Below, piece by piece: positions 21,672-34,399 of a DNA stretch of 34,413 nt. How positions within the stretch are numbered: position 1 is the first letter of the stretch; the number at the start of each line of letters is the position of its first letter. The translations under genes were made by a program, and so were the position numbers. Origin of the DNA: Saccoglossus kowalevskii (lineage: Eukaryota > Hemichordata > Enteropneusta > Harrimaniidae); NCBI RefSeq assembly GCF_000003605.2, contig NW_003149765.1, positions 637,262 to 671,674 of the forward strand. Reading direction: 5' to 3'. The notes beneath the pieces are model-generated. The model saw only the letters and a program-made list of their open reading frames with translations. It was not told where the DNA came from and searched no databases.

Positions 21672-22181
21672 NNNNNNNNNNNNNNNNNNNNNNNNNNNNN
21701 NNNNNNNNNNNNNNNNNNNNNNNNNNNNNNNNNNNNNNNNNNNNNNNNNNNNNNNNNNNNNNNNNNNNNNNNNNNNNNNNNNNNNNNNNNNNNNNNNNNN
21801 NNNNNNNNNNNNNNNNNNNNNNNNNNNNNNNNNNNNNNNNNNNNNNNNNNNNNNNNNNNNNNNNNNNNNNNNNNNNNNNNNNNNNNNNNNNNNNNNNNNN
21901 NNNNNNNNNNNNNNNNNNNNNNNNNNNNNNNNNNNNNNNNNNNNNNNNNNNNNNNNNNNNNNNNNNNNNNNNNNNNNNNNNNNNNNNNNNNNNNNNNNNN
22001 NNNNNNNNNNNNNNNNNNNNNNNNNNNNNNNNNNNNNNNNNNNNNNNNNNNNNNNNNNNNNNNNNNNNNNNNNNNNNNNNNNNNNNNNNNNNNNNNNNNN
22101 NNNNNNNNNNNNNNNNNNNNNNNNNNNNNNNNNNNNNNNNNNNNNNNNNNNNNNNNNNNNNNNNNNNNNNNNNNNNNNNNN
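21672..22181. other. Assembly gap, 510 N
   Basis: A run of N. The right edge opens directly into a 40-bp tandem array, so the gap was probably caused by that array and its true size is unknown. Open frames that cross it are artefacts. Confidence 0.99.
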
Positions 22182-22450
22182 TTACAATAATGTTCCTGAT
22201 TGGCTATCAAAGAAGCTAGGCTTACAAGAATGTTTCTGATTGGCTATCCAAGAAGCTAGGTTTACAAGAATGTTCCTGATTGGCTATCCAAGAAGCTAGG
22301 CTTACAAGAATGTTCCTGATTGGCTATCCAAGAAGCTAGGCTTACAAGAATGTTCCTGATTGGCTACCCAAGAAGCTAGGCTTACAAGAATGTTCCTGAT
22401 TGGCTATCCAAGAAGCTAAGCTTACAAGAATGTTCCTGATTGGCTACCCA
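22182..22450. repeat. 40-bp tandem array, about 6.7 visible copies, entering the gap
   Basis: The unit is CTTACAAGAATGTTCCTGAT followed by TGGCTATCCAAGAAGCTAGG, exactly 40 bp, at 22221, 22261, 22301, 22341, 22381 and 22421 (partial), with a 39-bp piece at 22182. Copies differ by only zero to three bases, so the array is young or homogenised. Each unit contains GATTGGCTA, an inverted CCAAT box. Confidence 0.97.
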
Positions 22451-22827
22451 ATTCGTCGAAGTACCAAAGTCTGCCTTGTAAAAAATGCTTCGACTCAACT
22501 GAGTTTTTCAGATATGTGAAATGAACGTGTTTATTACCGGCCAATTGATGTCGAGCATTAATGACAGCATAGATACGATGAGAACGGGACAATCTTGTCA
22601 AGGCATCAGATGCCAGTTAAGCAATATCAGTATGTTCACTTGCTTTAGTGTCTGTCAAATGATGTAGAAACATCAAATTATACAGTTACCATGTCAACGA
22701 TTGAAAGTAGTTCTTAATCGATTGAATCAACCTCAAAATTTCGATAATAAGTGCATAAGTCGAATTAACACTGTCTTGACTGTTTTTTGTGAATGCATTA
22801 TTGTTCATGACACAGATAATAAACACA

Positions 22828-23313
22828 TTACTCGTGCTGATCTAATACATTTTTCCTGCGTTTATTCTGACAAATGAATTCTTCGATATTGCAGGTTCTG
22901 TCGGTGTGTGTGCATTTTGACACATAAGAATACTTTGGGATTGATTTAATCATTAAAGTGAATGCTATAGTCCTACGAGATATCGGGATTTCCGCGTGGT
23001 GGAGCGATCGAACGTTCCGGTAATCTTTTTGGACAGCGCGATGAGCAAAAATATGAGTAATATAAGTATGGCTATTCCGTATACCAACTGGCAAGTGCTC
23101 AAAGATTTCAGGGAAATCTTGATACTTACGAGGAAAGAATTCATCATTACAAATGTTGTATACATTCAGTGCTATGGTATTTATATAGTAAACAGAAGAC
23201 AAAATATCGGGTTTTCGAATTTGTTCTAGGTCCACCATATAGTAAAAATGCGACGTTCGTCGAGAAGGATATACAGTCAAACAAGTTTGTTTGCACGATC
23301 GACGTCCTTTCAA
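22828..23313 (-). CDS. Unassigned long open frame (161 codons), possible exon
   Basis: This is the longest frame not explained by a repeat or the gap. By the base composition, well under one such frame is expected in the window. It can be entered from an acceptor-like CTTATTAACCTGACAG just upstream, and a good donor (CTC|GTAAGT) occurs inside at about 23131. No ATG starts it and no family is recognised. A second minus frame over 22965-23165 encodes a convincing membrane helix (V-Y-G-I-A-I-L-I-L-L-I-F-L-L-I-A-L) followed by basic residues. A third covers 23147-23347. Which frame, if any, is used cannot be decided here. Confidence 0.25.
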   Translation of the reverse strand: MKGRRSCKQTCLTVYPSRRTSHFYYMVDLEQIRKPDILSSVYYINTIALNVYNICNDEFFPRKYQDFPEIFEHLPVGIRNSHTYITHIFAHRAVQKDYRNVRSLHHAEIPISRRTIAFTLMIKSIPKYSYVSKCTHTDRTCNIEEFICQNKRRKNVLDQHE

Positions 23314-24414
23314 GTGTTTCCTCTGTCAGGTTAATAAGGGTTTCCACTGTACGTTTTCATTTCATTCAAAATTGATGATTTATCATTGACACTGTCTCAA
23401 GTTTCATATATCTTATCCATAAACATATTAATAACATCTTTATTCTTCGAACGAAACATTGGATTGGAATTGGGTTATGCTAATCACATTTAAACTCCAC
23501 GCGAGTACGTGCGTAGAATAATTGAACGGGTCCTCCACTTCCACAAGTATGAAGTTATTCATAGTTGTAGAGAAAATACAATTCTGTTCACGTGAATTTG
23601 AAATATTCACTTTTTCTGCAAACTATGCATTAACATTTTATGTAACTTACCAGACTTGATGTGTTCAATTAAAAAATATAATGATATATAATATGCATTT
23701 GCCATCTGACATTATTACGCATGTCTGACGTGGTGGAATTGCCAAAACACATTTAATCGAGACTTTTTAAATACCAACAAGCAAACAAGTAATATGTGAT
23801 TTTCCGTTCACTGCGAGATCTCGCGTATTGCGTGAAAGGCCGAACGGACCGATCTTTTGCCGCAAAAATCGAATGATTTGATTTTTAATTTTTTTATAGT
23901 TTGATAGGGTAATATTGCGTTAGAATACCATTACTTCATTACCATTACTTTCGCATTTGTCGAATCCCACGCGATGTATTGACGTAATTACGGCGCTATG
24001 TTTTTCTCGTTCGATTTCACATTAGCTTGTTCTGCATGTGGTGTGTCTGTAAGGATATATGATTAATGAGCGTTCGGAAGATAACTGAATACAACTGGGT
24101 TGAAACCTTCTGAAACTTTCTCAAACCTGCTGGTCACATTCAATCATGCGTTTACTGACCCCTTAAAGAACCATGTAATATTTCACTGTCTTCGTCACAC
24201 TATAGCCGACATCGAGTTTAGTTTCTAAGACGTGTCATTGAAATTTAATTATCATTTATGCATCTCACTGATTTCTCGAAGGCGACGTAAAATTCACGCG
24301 AGTGTCTAAAGTACTCATACATTTCTATTTTTAAAAATCGGTGTTTCGGCAACTTCATTCAGTCGGGCATATATGATATTACCTATCTGCGATCAAAATC
24401 GACTTCTCGAGAAC

Positions 24415-24612
24415 TCATAAAACGAAATGAAAATGCTTTAAGATCAGTTCAAAGAGAAGCCGAATATTTATAAAATCGTCTTCGACCAGATTAAAGTATA
24501 CTGTGATTACTTTTTGTACGCAGATTGCGTCACACCCGGCATCTAATTCATTACGTAATACTTTTAAGCTGACAAAGAGGTTGTCTGTAATTCTTCGGAT
24601 CACAACTTTTTC
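24415..24612 (-). CDS. Weak candidate: amphipathic-helical open frame
   Basis: A 66-codon minus frame with alternating hydrophobic and charged residues (for example S-L-K-V-L-R-N-E-L-D and F-I-N-I-R-L-L-F-E-L-I-L-K), like a helical globular domain. No start codon, no strong splice signals, no known family. Chance is possible. Confidence 0.15.
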   Translation of the reverse strand, partial: EKVVIRRITDNLFVSLKVLRNELDAGCDAICVQKVITVYFNLVEDDFINIRLLFELILKHFHFVL

Positions 24613-27600
24613 AATTCACGGCAAAAGCGTGAGTGCATGTAAAAATACATTGGGTTAAATCTCTCACATGGGACGCCTAACTGTGATAACGACCGCCGAG
24701 GAAATAAAATCATTCCCACTCAGCCATTTTCATTAAATGGATATACTTTCCATTTACAAGACATAGTAGAAAGAGTAGCGATTCCGCGAAGTCATACTCG
24801 TATAAGTATATCACTACGACGTTTGTCACGATGCAGTATTATATTACAAAATATGTCCTACCGATGAGCTACAGTTAAATTATTCACCGTTTATAAATAT
24901 TTGTAATTAAGGGACCCTGTAGACAAGGGCTAAATTTGTCCCATTATTAGCGCTATCAAATAGTCAAGCCAATCGATTTTTCATGTTATCGAATATTCAT
25001 ACTATATTATGAATATTATTCTACATTATAATGTTGTAAATGCATTCATACCTATTCCGAGATATTGTATCTATCTCAATATTTCACCAATCTGTTAATC
25101 GATTTCCATCCTATAACCTGTAATGGTATAACATGTTGTAATAAAATGATAAAGAGGATATCACATGAAAGCCCTCATATATTTGTTTTACGAGTTGAAT
25201 AAATCTGACGGTCTTCAATTTGATATCCTGATTATGCAATTCGCTGCCTTTTAAATTCAAACACTAGCTACACGTCATCATTTGTTTTCACACATAGTCG
25301 TATGTCATTTTATGACTGAGAATTTAGACCAAGACCATTGTAACATAAGATAAGGAGAGTTGTAGTAAATGTGACTAAAATATCCCTTGCGATCTGAAAG
25401 CGTGAAAGAAGAAATACAACACAATAATCAGTAATCACTTGACATGAATGACATTGCCATTGAGTACAACAACTATATGATAAAATATTTTCCATCCGAG
25501 CGCGGTGTAAAGATAATGTAACCCTCTTAAAAAGGAAATATTTTCTTTTTGAATATAATTACAAGAGGGTTTTCTTCTTTCGGTAATAAGTAAGATAGAT
25601 ATCCACCAACATTTCAAATTTTCGTTTACAACATTTGTGCAGAAAAAATGACATACTATTGTAAGGCCAGGCAGGCTGGTTTCAGACGTGGTTGCACGTC
25701 ACTCACTCACTATTTTTCACCTTACAAGCCATGAAATATCTTAATTCAAATTCAAATTAAAGCAGTAGCAACATCCCGATCAACAAATAATTCTCTGATT
25801 TCCATCATCTGTCAACACTGACCACCCAGCAACCAGGGCCAAACATGTTTTTAACTTCACTTTCACAATAACAGAAATATTGGTTCAGCTGCGTTTAAGT
25901 TTGCAGTGGAGAATATGATTTGTAACACCGTGAATTGTCCCTTATTGCTGCAGAACGTTATCATGTGTGACACTATTTTCAACCACGTAAGATATAAGAT
26001 ATCACCGAATATTTTATGTGTAAAATAGGAACATCAACCAAATATTATGATCTTTCCCAGCAGTAAGGTGGTTGAGGGAGTTTTCGTTGTAGTAGTGGTC
26101 AACAGATTGATTTTGTGATAGAATTATAGTGATTCACACATACCATGATCAAATAAAATAAGTTAGCAGGATTGGATTTAGTAATTTCCCAATATCTTCA
26201 AATAGAGAGCGGTTCTAACGCCAGGGTGACCGAATTCAAATTCGACTGAGAGAAATATCCTTTGACTGATTGTACATGCGGAAAACTTTTATTTAATAAG
26301 TTTGTTTTTGATAAAAAGCATATTGTATGTTTTAATGTATAAATCATATTTTGATTTGGTTTTCTCATATGTCAATGAAATACTGAAAACATATGTTTTC
26401 ATTTATATGTATGTATGAATGCTCAGACAAATCAACGTATTCGATTGAATGTATACTGAAGTTTGTGTCATTGTATCTAACCAATGAACTGAATTATTGT
26501 TCTTATTTAAATTTTGTCTACACATTTTTGACGTCGACTTTTTTTATTTTGTTTTTTGCTAGCAAACCGAATCTAATACATATTCCATAAATCGATGACA
26601 TATATGTTATTGTAATTACGTAACTGTATATGAAGACGAACGATCTGTGCAACTAATACAGGGACAGCGCAAAATAGATACAAATATGTATCTTTTTAAT
26701 CGATCCTCGCCTGGCTATATGAATGGACATTTTGATGCAATGTGTTGGAACTTACGGGTTTACACTATTTTCTAGTCAACATCGCATAATGATTTCACCC
26801 ATCGCTGTTTCGGGCGATCAACAAGCAAGTTTGATGCAGATCTGTAAATCACATCTAATTCTATATTGGCCGTATTGACATGAATTTTCATATTATAGCA
26901 GCATTTTGTTTTGGTCTCCATTTCAAAAAGTAATCACTATGGAGCGGTAGCGTTGCCATTTCATTGTGTACGGCAACAGTGATTACGATATGAATATACA
27001 TGCAACATGAAAGCCCTGATCCAAAATCCAAAAGTGTTGAATTGTAATTTTATTTTGGTAATGCTTATGTGTATTAATTCCAAGTATATTATATTAAAAC
27101 TCATTTTCTCGGATTACCGACCGCGACGTGGCCTGACTGGAAACATGTATTATATGTGTTTTCCAAATTATATATAATAAATTACAAGCCCAGACCTACT
27201 CTATCGGATAATATGTATTATTTGATGGGGGATTATGTATGTGTGAGTATTGTTCAAAGGCTTGTGTATAGGAGAGAATAACATTGATTTCAGTTTCTCG
27301 GGATGAAAGTTGAGTCTATTTCAAGCAGATACATGTTATGATAACACGATGGACATGGGGATTATCACGGTGACCTCAAAGAATAAAATGCCACAATCAT
27401 CAACCAATGGTTTTAATACTATAATGTAATATTATGTTCAAATCATTTAGCTAATTGCCTGGCGATATCGACCTGACTGACAATCATTACAGCCGTGAGT
27501 ATAACAGTATCTCAGATAGCTGGTCAATATCCAATTTAAAAATGTATCTCGCAGTGATCCCGAGTAATTGTAATTTCACATAGTATTATTTGATATACAA

Positions 27601-30600
27601 TGCTGATATAAAATGCTGTTAATTTCTAAGAAGACAACTTACTCATTGAATGCAAACACATCCCCTATCTATGAAATACACCAAAGTAACGCTTCATGTA
27701 TCAGTGAGATTTATGTAACTATACAGACAATGAAATAAAGACAGGGTCAAAACGTAGTTGTGCAGCCTTAAGCTAGTAATGTTGTGTGTTATGAAGGTGG
27801 GGTATTTTACTGTTCTAATTGTATTACATAAATCAGAACAAAGGAAGAAGTGTAACTCTTTATACTTTATTTATGATTGGCTGGAAGCGAGCAACACAGT
27901 AGAAATTACATATCACCATTAATGATGAATATTTTGATTTATCTCTCAAAATCACCAATAAAAAATACAGACATAAATACAATATATGATATACGATTAT
28001 CTGTGTCATCGTTCATTATTCGATCCATGGGGCGTATAGGCGATATTTTAGAAAATAATAATATTTTAGTAGATATAAAGCCATAATTATTATGATCATT
28101 CCATTGCAGTATCGGGTGATAGTGCAGTGAAAAGACAGAACTCACAAAAACTTCCTTTGGAAATGATGACGCATAAGAGCATTCATAATGCACGGTATGA
28201 TATATAAATGGATACAGATGCATTGCTCACAAAACGCCTATTTTTTTTTTAAATTACCCCAAATACAAAATCTGAATCTTCTTATTAATACTTTAAAATA
28301 AGTAGATCACATGTGGTCAGGTTATGAGCAAACATTCTGAAAAAAAAACAAGAAGAAAAAGCTTCACAAAAATGCTAGATGGAAAACCAGGAGCATTGGG
28401 GATTTGATAATGTTATACCATGATCGTATAGTCTGAAAAGAGTGCTGGGCTGTGTAATTTTTTGAAAAGAAATAGGGGAAATCACAAAAGTATGTTTACT
28501 AATTTAAATACTAATTGCTACATTTTCGTCGATTCAAGTTGCATGCTTTGTTAAATAACTTTCTCGACGTGCAGGAATGCAGTTTCCGCAGTACTTAAAC
28601 ACACAATGCATATCAATAGTCATCTAAGCAAGGGCATAAGTTATGCATTATTCGTTACATCCGTCCACAATATAACTTTGAAACCAGTGCGTAATCACTT
28701 ATAATATATGCATAGAGTACTGAAGTTTCTGCAATTGCGTGGGGGTATGCAAATAATATTAAACGCGCTCTCTCGCTAGTCCCTTAGCGCGGTGTTTCTC
28801 AACCACCAGCAACGATAGTGGTGCAACGAACATCCGTGTGCACGTACGTATGGTTTTCAAACAATCGAAGCGCTAGACATGTATGTTTGTTCGCACCAAT
28901 AACTCGCAATTACCGTCTCAGAAACACAAACGCACATTATTCATGTCATTAATTTCAAAGGAATATAAAGTGTCAGTTTAAATCGCCGGAATATTATCGT
29001 TACCATGACAACGCAATATAAGACAGCGATGTTTACAGGTGGTATTATGCTATATAATAATATTTGATTAAATGTCAATAAGGTCTTGGATTACTTTTTT
29101 TGACAAACACAGGCCGATTTTATTTTTATTATCTTCGACTCAAACAATTTATGTAACAGTAATAATCTGTCGTCTTCCTGTACTTATATTTACTTTTATC
29201 TTACGAACCAGACTGATAATAACATTATAAATGGCCTACTAAAAATCGTCTTGTGAACACTGTAACATTGCAGTCTCACAGTGTAACTCTTTTTAATAAT
29301 ACTCGATAAATTATAATGTCGTAGGTACTTTTATAATCGCCTGGAATGCTACAATCGTAGTGTCTACCAACACCAAATTCAAAATACCGTCGTTTCCTTA
29401 TGATTTATCTAACGATTGACCAACAGACTCGAAGCCGTTGCCATGCTCCAATTCCTAAACGTGAAAATTTGCTCAAAAGAAAAACCAACAATTGTCAAAT
29501 GAGAGAAATCTATGCAATTATACCGTGCATTTTATCGTCATGGTAACATGCTACAAGCTTTCATCTTCGACCTTGTAAGATTAAAGGCTGAATGTCAATT
29601 GTACATCCTGTAACCAACATCGATTTTACTCGCAAGATTTGATCGGCAATCCAATTAAAGTAGAAAACCAATCCCGTGAGGACGTGATAATATTATTCCC
29701 TACGGGTAGTTACAAATTTGAAGCCAGTACAAACGTGTAATCAGCGCATGCCGTCACTTTGCCTGATTCACGTTCTGTTTACTGTAATTTGAGCTAACAT
29801 GTACAGCTACTAGTACTGGAATGCCCGACGGCAAATCCAATATATTTTTCGTCAAATAATGAATGTCTAATACGATTAGCTTTTGATTGCTTAAATATTG
29901 CAATTTAAAGTCAAAGTAAAACGCGTTGGCGAATTAAAGATCAAGTAAACTAGGCTTCCACAGAACAGTATCCTGTAATTGTGAACCGATCGATGGTTCA
30001 AGTTGAGTTTAGTCGCGCTCGGATGGAACAAGTCATCGTCATATTTTATCCAATATTCGAGTATACCACCGTCGGACGAAATACTACATCAAGAATTTCA
30101 ATCTCTTTTAATGAATGAGACGGCATCATCGTTAACTCTCTCGTATTTTTACGTATAATCAATCATGAAATCTAGTAGTATTGAACACTGAATGAACACG
30201 TGCGGTAATCGACTAAATTCCAATTCTCCTAAAAATATTTACTGCTGAACATAAAATGAAATCCAAGTAGTCGGATGTACAGTTCAATGTCGTTTCTTTT
30301 ATCGAGTTCAGATGAAGGCAACCGTAAGTGGGCTCGTTACTGAGTACAATAGGGTAGCCGCGATTGTATTCGGTGTATTTAATGTGACCGCTAAAAAGCT
30401 GGGCAATGAGGTTAAATACTTAAAGTTTGGGCAACCAATTTTAGTATAATTTCATGTTATTACATACTCCCTCCCACCCTAGAAGTAATAAAATGACTCT
30501 ATTTACTGCACAGCGAGTGAGTTTCTATATAAAGTTAAAGGCTTCTGCATCCATGGTCAGCTTTATTCCGCTGACGAAATTACAGGTACTACTGAATATT

Positions 30601-31388
30601 GACTGCCATGCCTAATGGAATTAATGTAATTGATTTATTAAATTTTAAAATAGTTTGATGAACTGTTCACTGTTGTATAACATTGCTATGAGCAAAAAAT
30701 CAACTCGACATACAGAATTGCAATATAGATAACGAAGTCATATTTAATATTTGCAAAACAGTGAGTTATATTGCAATATTAGTGTTCAGGTTGTTTTTCT
30801 TTTTTGCTTAGTGTAATGAAATTCTTATTCGAATTTATCAAGAAGGTGGTGGTGACGATGGCAACACTGTCAGACACGGATACCAAATGTTTACATACAG
30901 GCTTCTGTATAATGTACTGTGACTGTAAATTTATATTTAGGTAGATAAAAAGAGAGAAATATTGGATGTATAATTACAGTGTTATCAGTGCTATGGTACG
31001 CGATACCTACTGTGTTGCAATATCCCATTTAGGTGACAAGGCTTTGTAATTCCACGCGCGCAATAGGAATTATATTCACAAAAAAGAGGGCCGTCGAAAA
31101 TGACAGTATTACATGAATTCCCTGAAAAACAATCCAAACAGGTTTGTCATGTTCATGAACAGTAAAAACAGATGTCACCATGTCGTAACATCGCTACCTA
31201 GATAGGCTAAAATTCACTTTGTTCATGCACAGACCTCGTACTCCAGTGTTTGAATTATTACCAAACGAGAACATCCCAGACAGACTCTTGGTCGATAGTA
31301 TCTGGTGGCAATTGCTCAACAGTGAGTATATAGTGTACATTATTTAGACAACACGTTAAGACCGATTGTTTTATCACAGATCACTTAC
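24613..31388. other. Unassigned region, no supported gene
   Basis: AT-rich intergenic-like or intronic DNA. Open frames here (for example 25310-25495, 26393-26590, 27877-28223) are short, on both strands, and without protein character. An octamer-like ATGCAAAT is at about 28747-28754. No clear repeat family is seen. Confidence 0.6.
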
Positions 31389-31594
31389 ATTCGTAACACT
31401 AATGGCATACTTGGGGAACTGGATCTATTTCGTTTTGCGCCGGATACGCTGAGGTATTTGTTTTCTACCAAATGTGAAATGTGTGTATACACGTCCACCC
31501 TACACAGAGACGGTTTAATGGCATTAACACATTTTCTTAACAGAATAGTAGAACTGAAATCATTAACGCATGTCGCGGTTTGTATTGCAGGCAT
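31389..31594 (-). CDS. Weak candidate: first coding exon with GTAAGT donor
   Basis: The ATG at 31594-31592 follows an in-frame TAA by five codons. The frame stays open for 206 nt to ACGAAT|GTAAGT at 31389/31388, a near-consensus donor that also supplies the stop if unspliced. The peptide is polar with four cysteines and a basic stretch (G-A-K-R-N-R-S-S-S). Start context is poor. No family recognised and no matching downstream exon found. Confidence 0.18.
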
Positions 31595-31770
31595 GTGACT
31601 AGTAACAGTTTACAGTTTTACATAGCTGTTTCGGTCTAAAATATGACTATTTATTCATATCTTGACAGGAGTGGAAATATGGTTTCGACCGCCGCACTAT
31701 CGATCATGTGTTTATTATGAATATACTTTTCACGGATGGAAGGCTGTAGTGTTTATGAATTAATTCTCAG

Positions 31771-31977
31771 GAAAAAACATTTGCTTCTGTGGACGGAAAT
31801 TGCCTAATGTATTTATTGGACATTGGATGTATTGTAATAAATATCAAATTTATAGCAAAAGACATGTTTGAATTATACGGTGACGATATTGTATTTATGG
31901 TAAATGACATTATTAGTTTGCAATATAGTGTATGGAGTCACTTAAAAAAAGCATACATTGATCCCAAACTAAAATAA
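31771..31977 (+). CDS. Weak candidate: 3'-terminal exon
   Basis: AATTAATTCTCAG ends at 31770 and opens a 68-codon frame (E-K-T-F-A-S-V-D-G-N-C...) to a TAA at 31975-31977. A stop lies just before the acceptor. The peptide has a hydrophobic centre and an acidic E-L-Y-G-D-D segment. Family unknown; frame length is within chance. Confidence 0.15.
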   Translation, partial: EKTFASVDGNCLMYLLDIGCIVINIKFIAKDMFELYGDDIVFMVNDIISLQYSVWSHLKKAYIDPKLK

Positions 31978-32759
31978 TGTCGGTAATCTGAGAAGAATTT
32001 CGGGACTGTATTAATATGCGATGCTTCGAATATCCGGCTACGCCTAGAAATCAATGATATGTCTGTTAAAACGTTTTAAACATCGATTCGCTGTCATAGT
32101 ATGGTTGTTTCTTTCATGTCATATCCTCACTACGTCTTATACATTCGGAGTATTGTCACAGATTCATTGTTTTCGAAAACAGCACTACATCTTGCATGGT
32201 TTTAATACACTGTAGAATGTTTCACTTGTACAATGTATTACTATTGTTTTAAACGCTGTGTTAAATATTAGTTGAGAATAGCAAAACAAAAAGCACGTTT
32301 ACTGAATAAAGCTCATAAAAGAATCTGAAAATCAAAGAAAATGAGATGTATCATATTTTTGCTAAATATGAGCTTTGATTTGGTGTGGGACAACCAGGGC
32401 GTGGGGAGCATAGACCATTTTCCCAGAAATGTTCAAATCGATATAATAAAATTGATTCTGTTGTTAATATCTAAGATACATCATGCAGTTTGTTGCCTTC
32501 CAGTCTCACTGTTTGTTAGAAACCACAAAACACACCTAAGACGTGTCTAGTTGTAGTCATGGTGTAATATGTAGTTTTATTTTAAATGAAGCCAATAATT
32601 GTCCCAATTGCTGAGGAATTTTGTTATTTATATGTACAACAAACCACACTGAACGAATTTCACATTATGTTAAAATGTGCAGCCTGCGTTTTCTTGACAA
32701 CACTGGTATACTTCGCGCTTTAGTAGTAATAATAGTGCGCCTTAACTAAGAGTTAATTA

Positions 32760-33122
32760 TCAGCTACGTACTCGATAATATATCAGTATTGTAATACAGT
32801 ACGTCATATCTGGTGCACGCAATGATAACCTCACATTTTCTAGTCCATCTAATCTTTCCTCTGGGGAAGACCGAGTATTACAAAATACAAGGAGCGTTAT
32901 CTCGCAAAGTAGCAGTGCGTACATTTGATCGTGTAGTCTCAGTGCGCCTTGTTGTATATGTGATGCACTTTTTCTCACTAAACTAATTGTATAATCTTTT
33001 TTGTTTAAATCAGACATCGGTATTATATTAACTAATGTCCCAGCATCATTTGCACACGATTCCTGTTTGGTCGAGTAAAAAACGTGCAATAAAATTGCCG
33101 TCACCTTCACTGTAACCCACAA
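32760..33122 (-). CDS. Weak candidate: 120-codon open frame
   Basis: An open minus frame ending in TGA at 32760-32762. It begins with TTG, and an acceptor-like GGGTTACAG lies within the first codons (about 33112). A donor-like AAAT|GTGAGG occurs near 32835. The middle part has mixed charged and hydrophobic residues and four cysteines overall. Roughly one frame of this length is expected by chance in the window. No family recognised. Confidence 0.15.
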   Translation of the reverse strand: MWVTVKVTAILLHVFYSTKQESCANDAGTLVNIIPMSDLNKKDYTISLVRKSASHIQQGALRLHDQMYALLLCEITLLVFCNTRSSPEERLDGLENVRLSLRAPDMTYCITILIYYRVRS

Positions 33123-33848
33123 TCATGATAAAAATTATTATCCCCGTTTGATTGTCGCTCCGCGAGCAATGGTGAGGAGCTATGGTGGCCTCATTACGGT
33201 GATGATTTAGCATGTAGTGGCGATTTTAGTGCACGCTTTTGTGTTTGATCTAATCACATTAATGCAGAGTAATCAGTCTCACTGTCGAGATAAATGGCCT
33301 TAACGAACTAACTCGAAGTCGAGAATTCATGAATTTCGAATTACGATATCGATGATGTTGACATTCACAAAATGTGGTAAAAGTCATCGTCATACTTCTG
33401 ACATCGTCCAAAACATGTGAGAGAAGACAAGTTGGAAAGTAACACTCAAAGAGTGTATAATAAGTGTGTACTACTTAACTCTGGGAGCTCTAATTTCAGA
33501 CTTTCTAAAACTACATTATATATTTTCAAAGCACTTATTCCATCAAGGTGGGTATCTTGAAATGTCAACGTATAATGTTCCAGCTAAGTCATTTCCACAT
33601 GTTTCGTGAAAAGATGGATTCCGGTCGGATACGAAACCATGCAAACGGACGATGCGACTACTTGGAAAATTCAAGTTGATGGCACGCCTGAGAAGCGCCC
33701 TCATAGTAAGTTTATTGTTTCGCTCCTGTTTGGTCAGCAGTGAATCTACTTTTATCAACATCGCCCTCATCGCTGGATGGCGAGGGGTGTAGGGAGTGTT
33801 TTCATGCGATAGACGCCAATTTTCGCAGACACTCTTCCATATATTTAA

Positions 33849-34005
33849 AGCGGGAGGGTCGTCATCTGCGCACGCGCGGGAATTGAGTCCCAAGCGACGA
33901 TAACAACACACACTAAAAACGCAAAGGCTCATGGGTAGACACTTGTTTGTAAACAATGACACGCCAGGGCCATCTGACGCATGCGTAGGTGACGAATCCC
34001 CCGCT
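33849..34005 (-). mobile_element. 157-bp MITE, copy 2, inverted relative to copy 1
   Basis: It has the same length as copy 1, is in opposite orientation, and is also flanked by TTAA (33845-33848 and 34006-34009). The ends are AGCGGGAGGGTCGTC... and ...GAATCCCCCGCT. The central palindrome is broken by one substitution compared with copy 1. The open frame on the minus strand across this copy shares the peptide of copy 1, which simply reflects the shared repeat. Confidence 0.85.
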
Positions 34006-34399
34006 TTAAACCCGGATTATGAAGGTACTAACGGGTCAAGCACCTAGACATGAGGTAGCATTTCAAATATAAATTGCAGCTCGTCATTTGAAAGGCGATT
34101 TGTTTTCACTAAAATAATACTCTTTAGTAACCAATCAACGACAAGTCGAATGTAACATAATAGTTGCTTTCTATTTTGACAAAAAATTAGTTTTAAATAT
34201 TTTTCCAATTTATTTTTTAAGTGTGTAAAACAAAACAATCGGTAAAATTGAGGCATATCTATAGCCGGGGTCGAGGCTATCATTCGACCTAGGCTTTACA
34301 TATGCTATTAATGCGTGAAACATTTTCATTGTGGTGCTGTTCAGTTGATTCTATAAACTGAGTACATTTCTTACAGTTTTGTTTATAATCTTGTCCTAA

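Noticed and set aside
21452-22219. Long open frames on both strands across 21.5-22.2 kb
   Set aside because: They consist mostly of N from the assembly gap.
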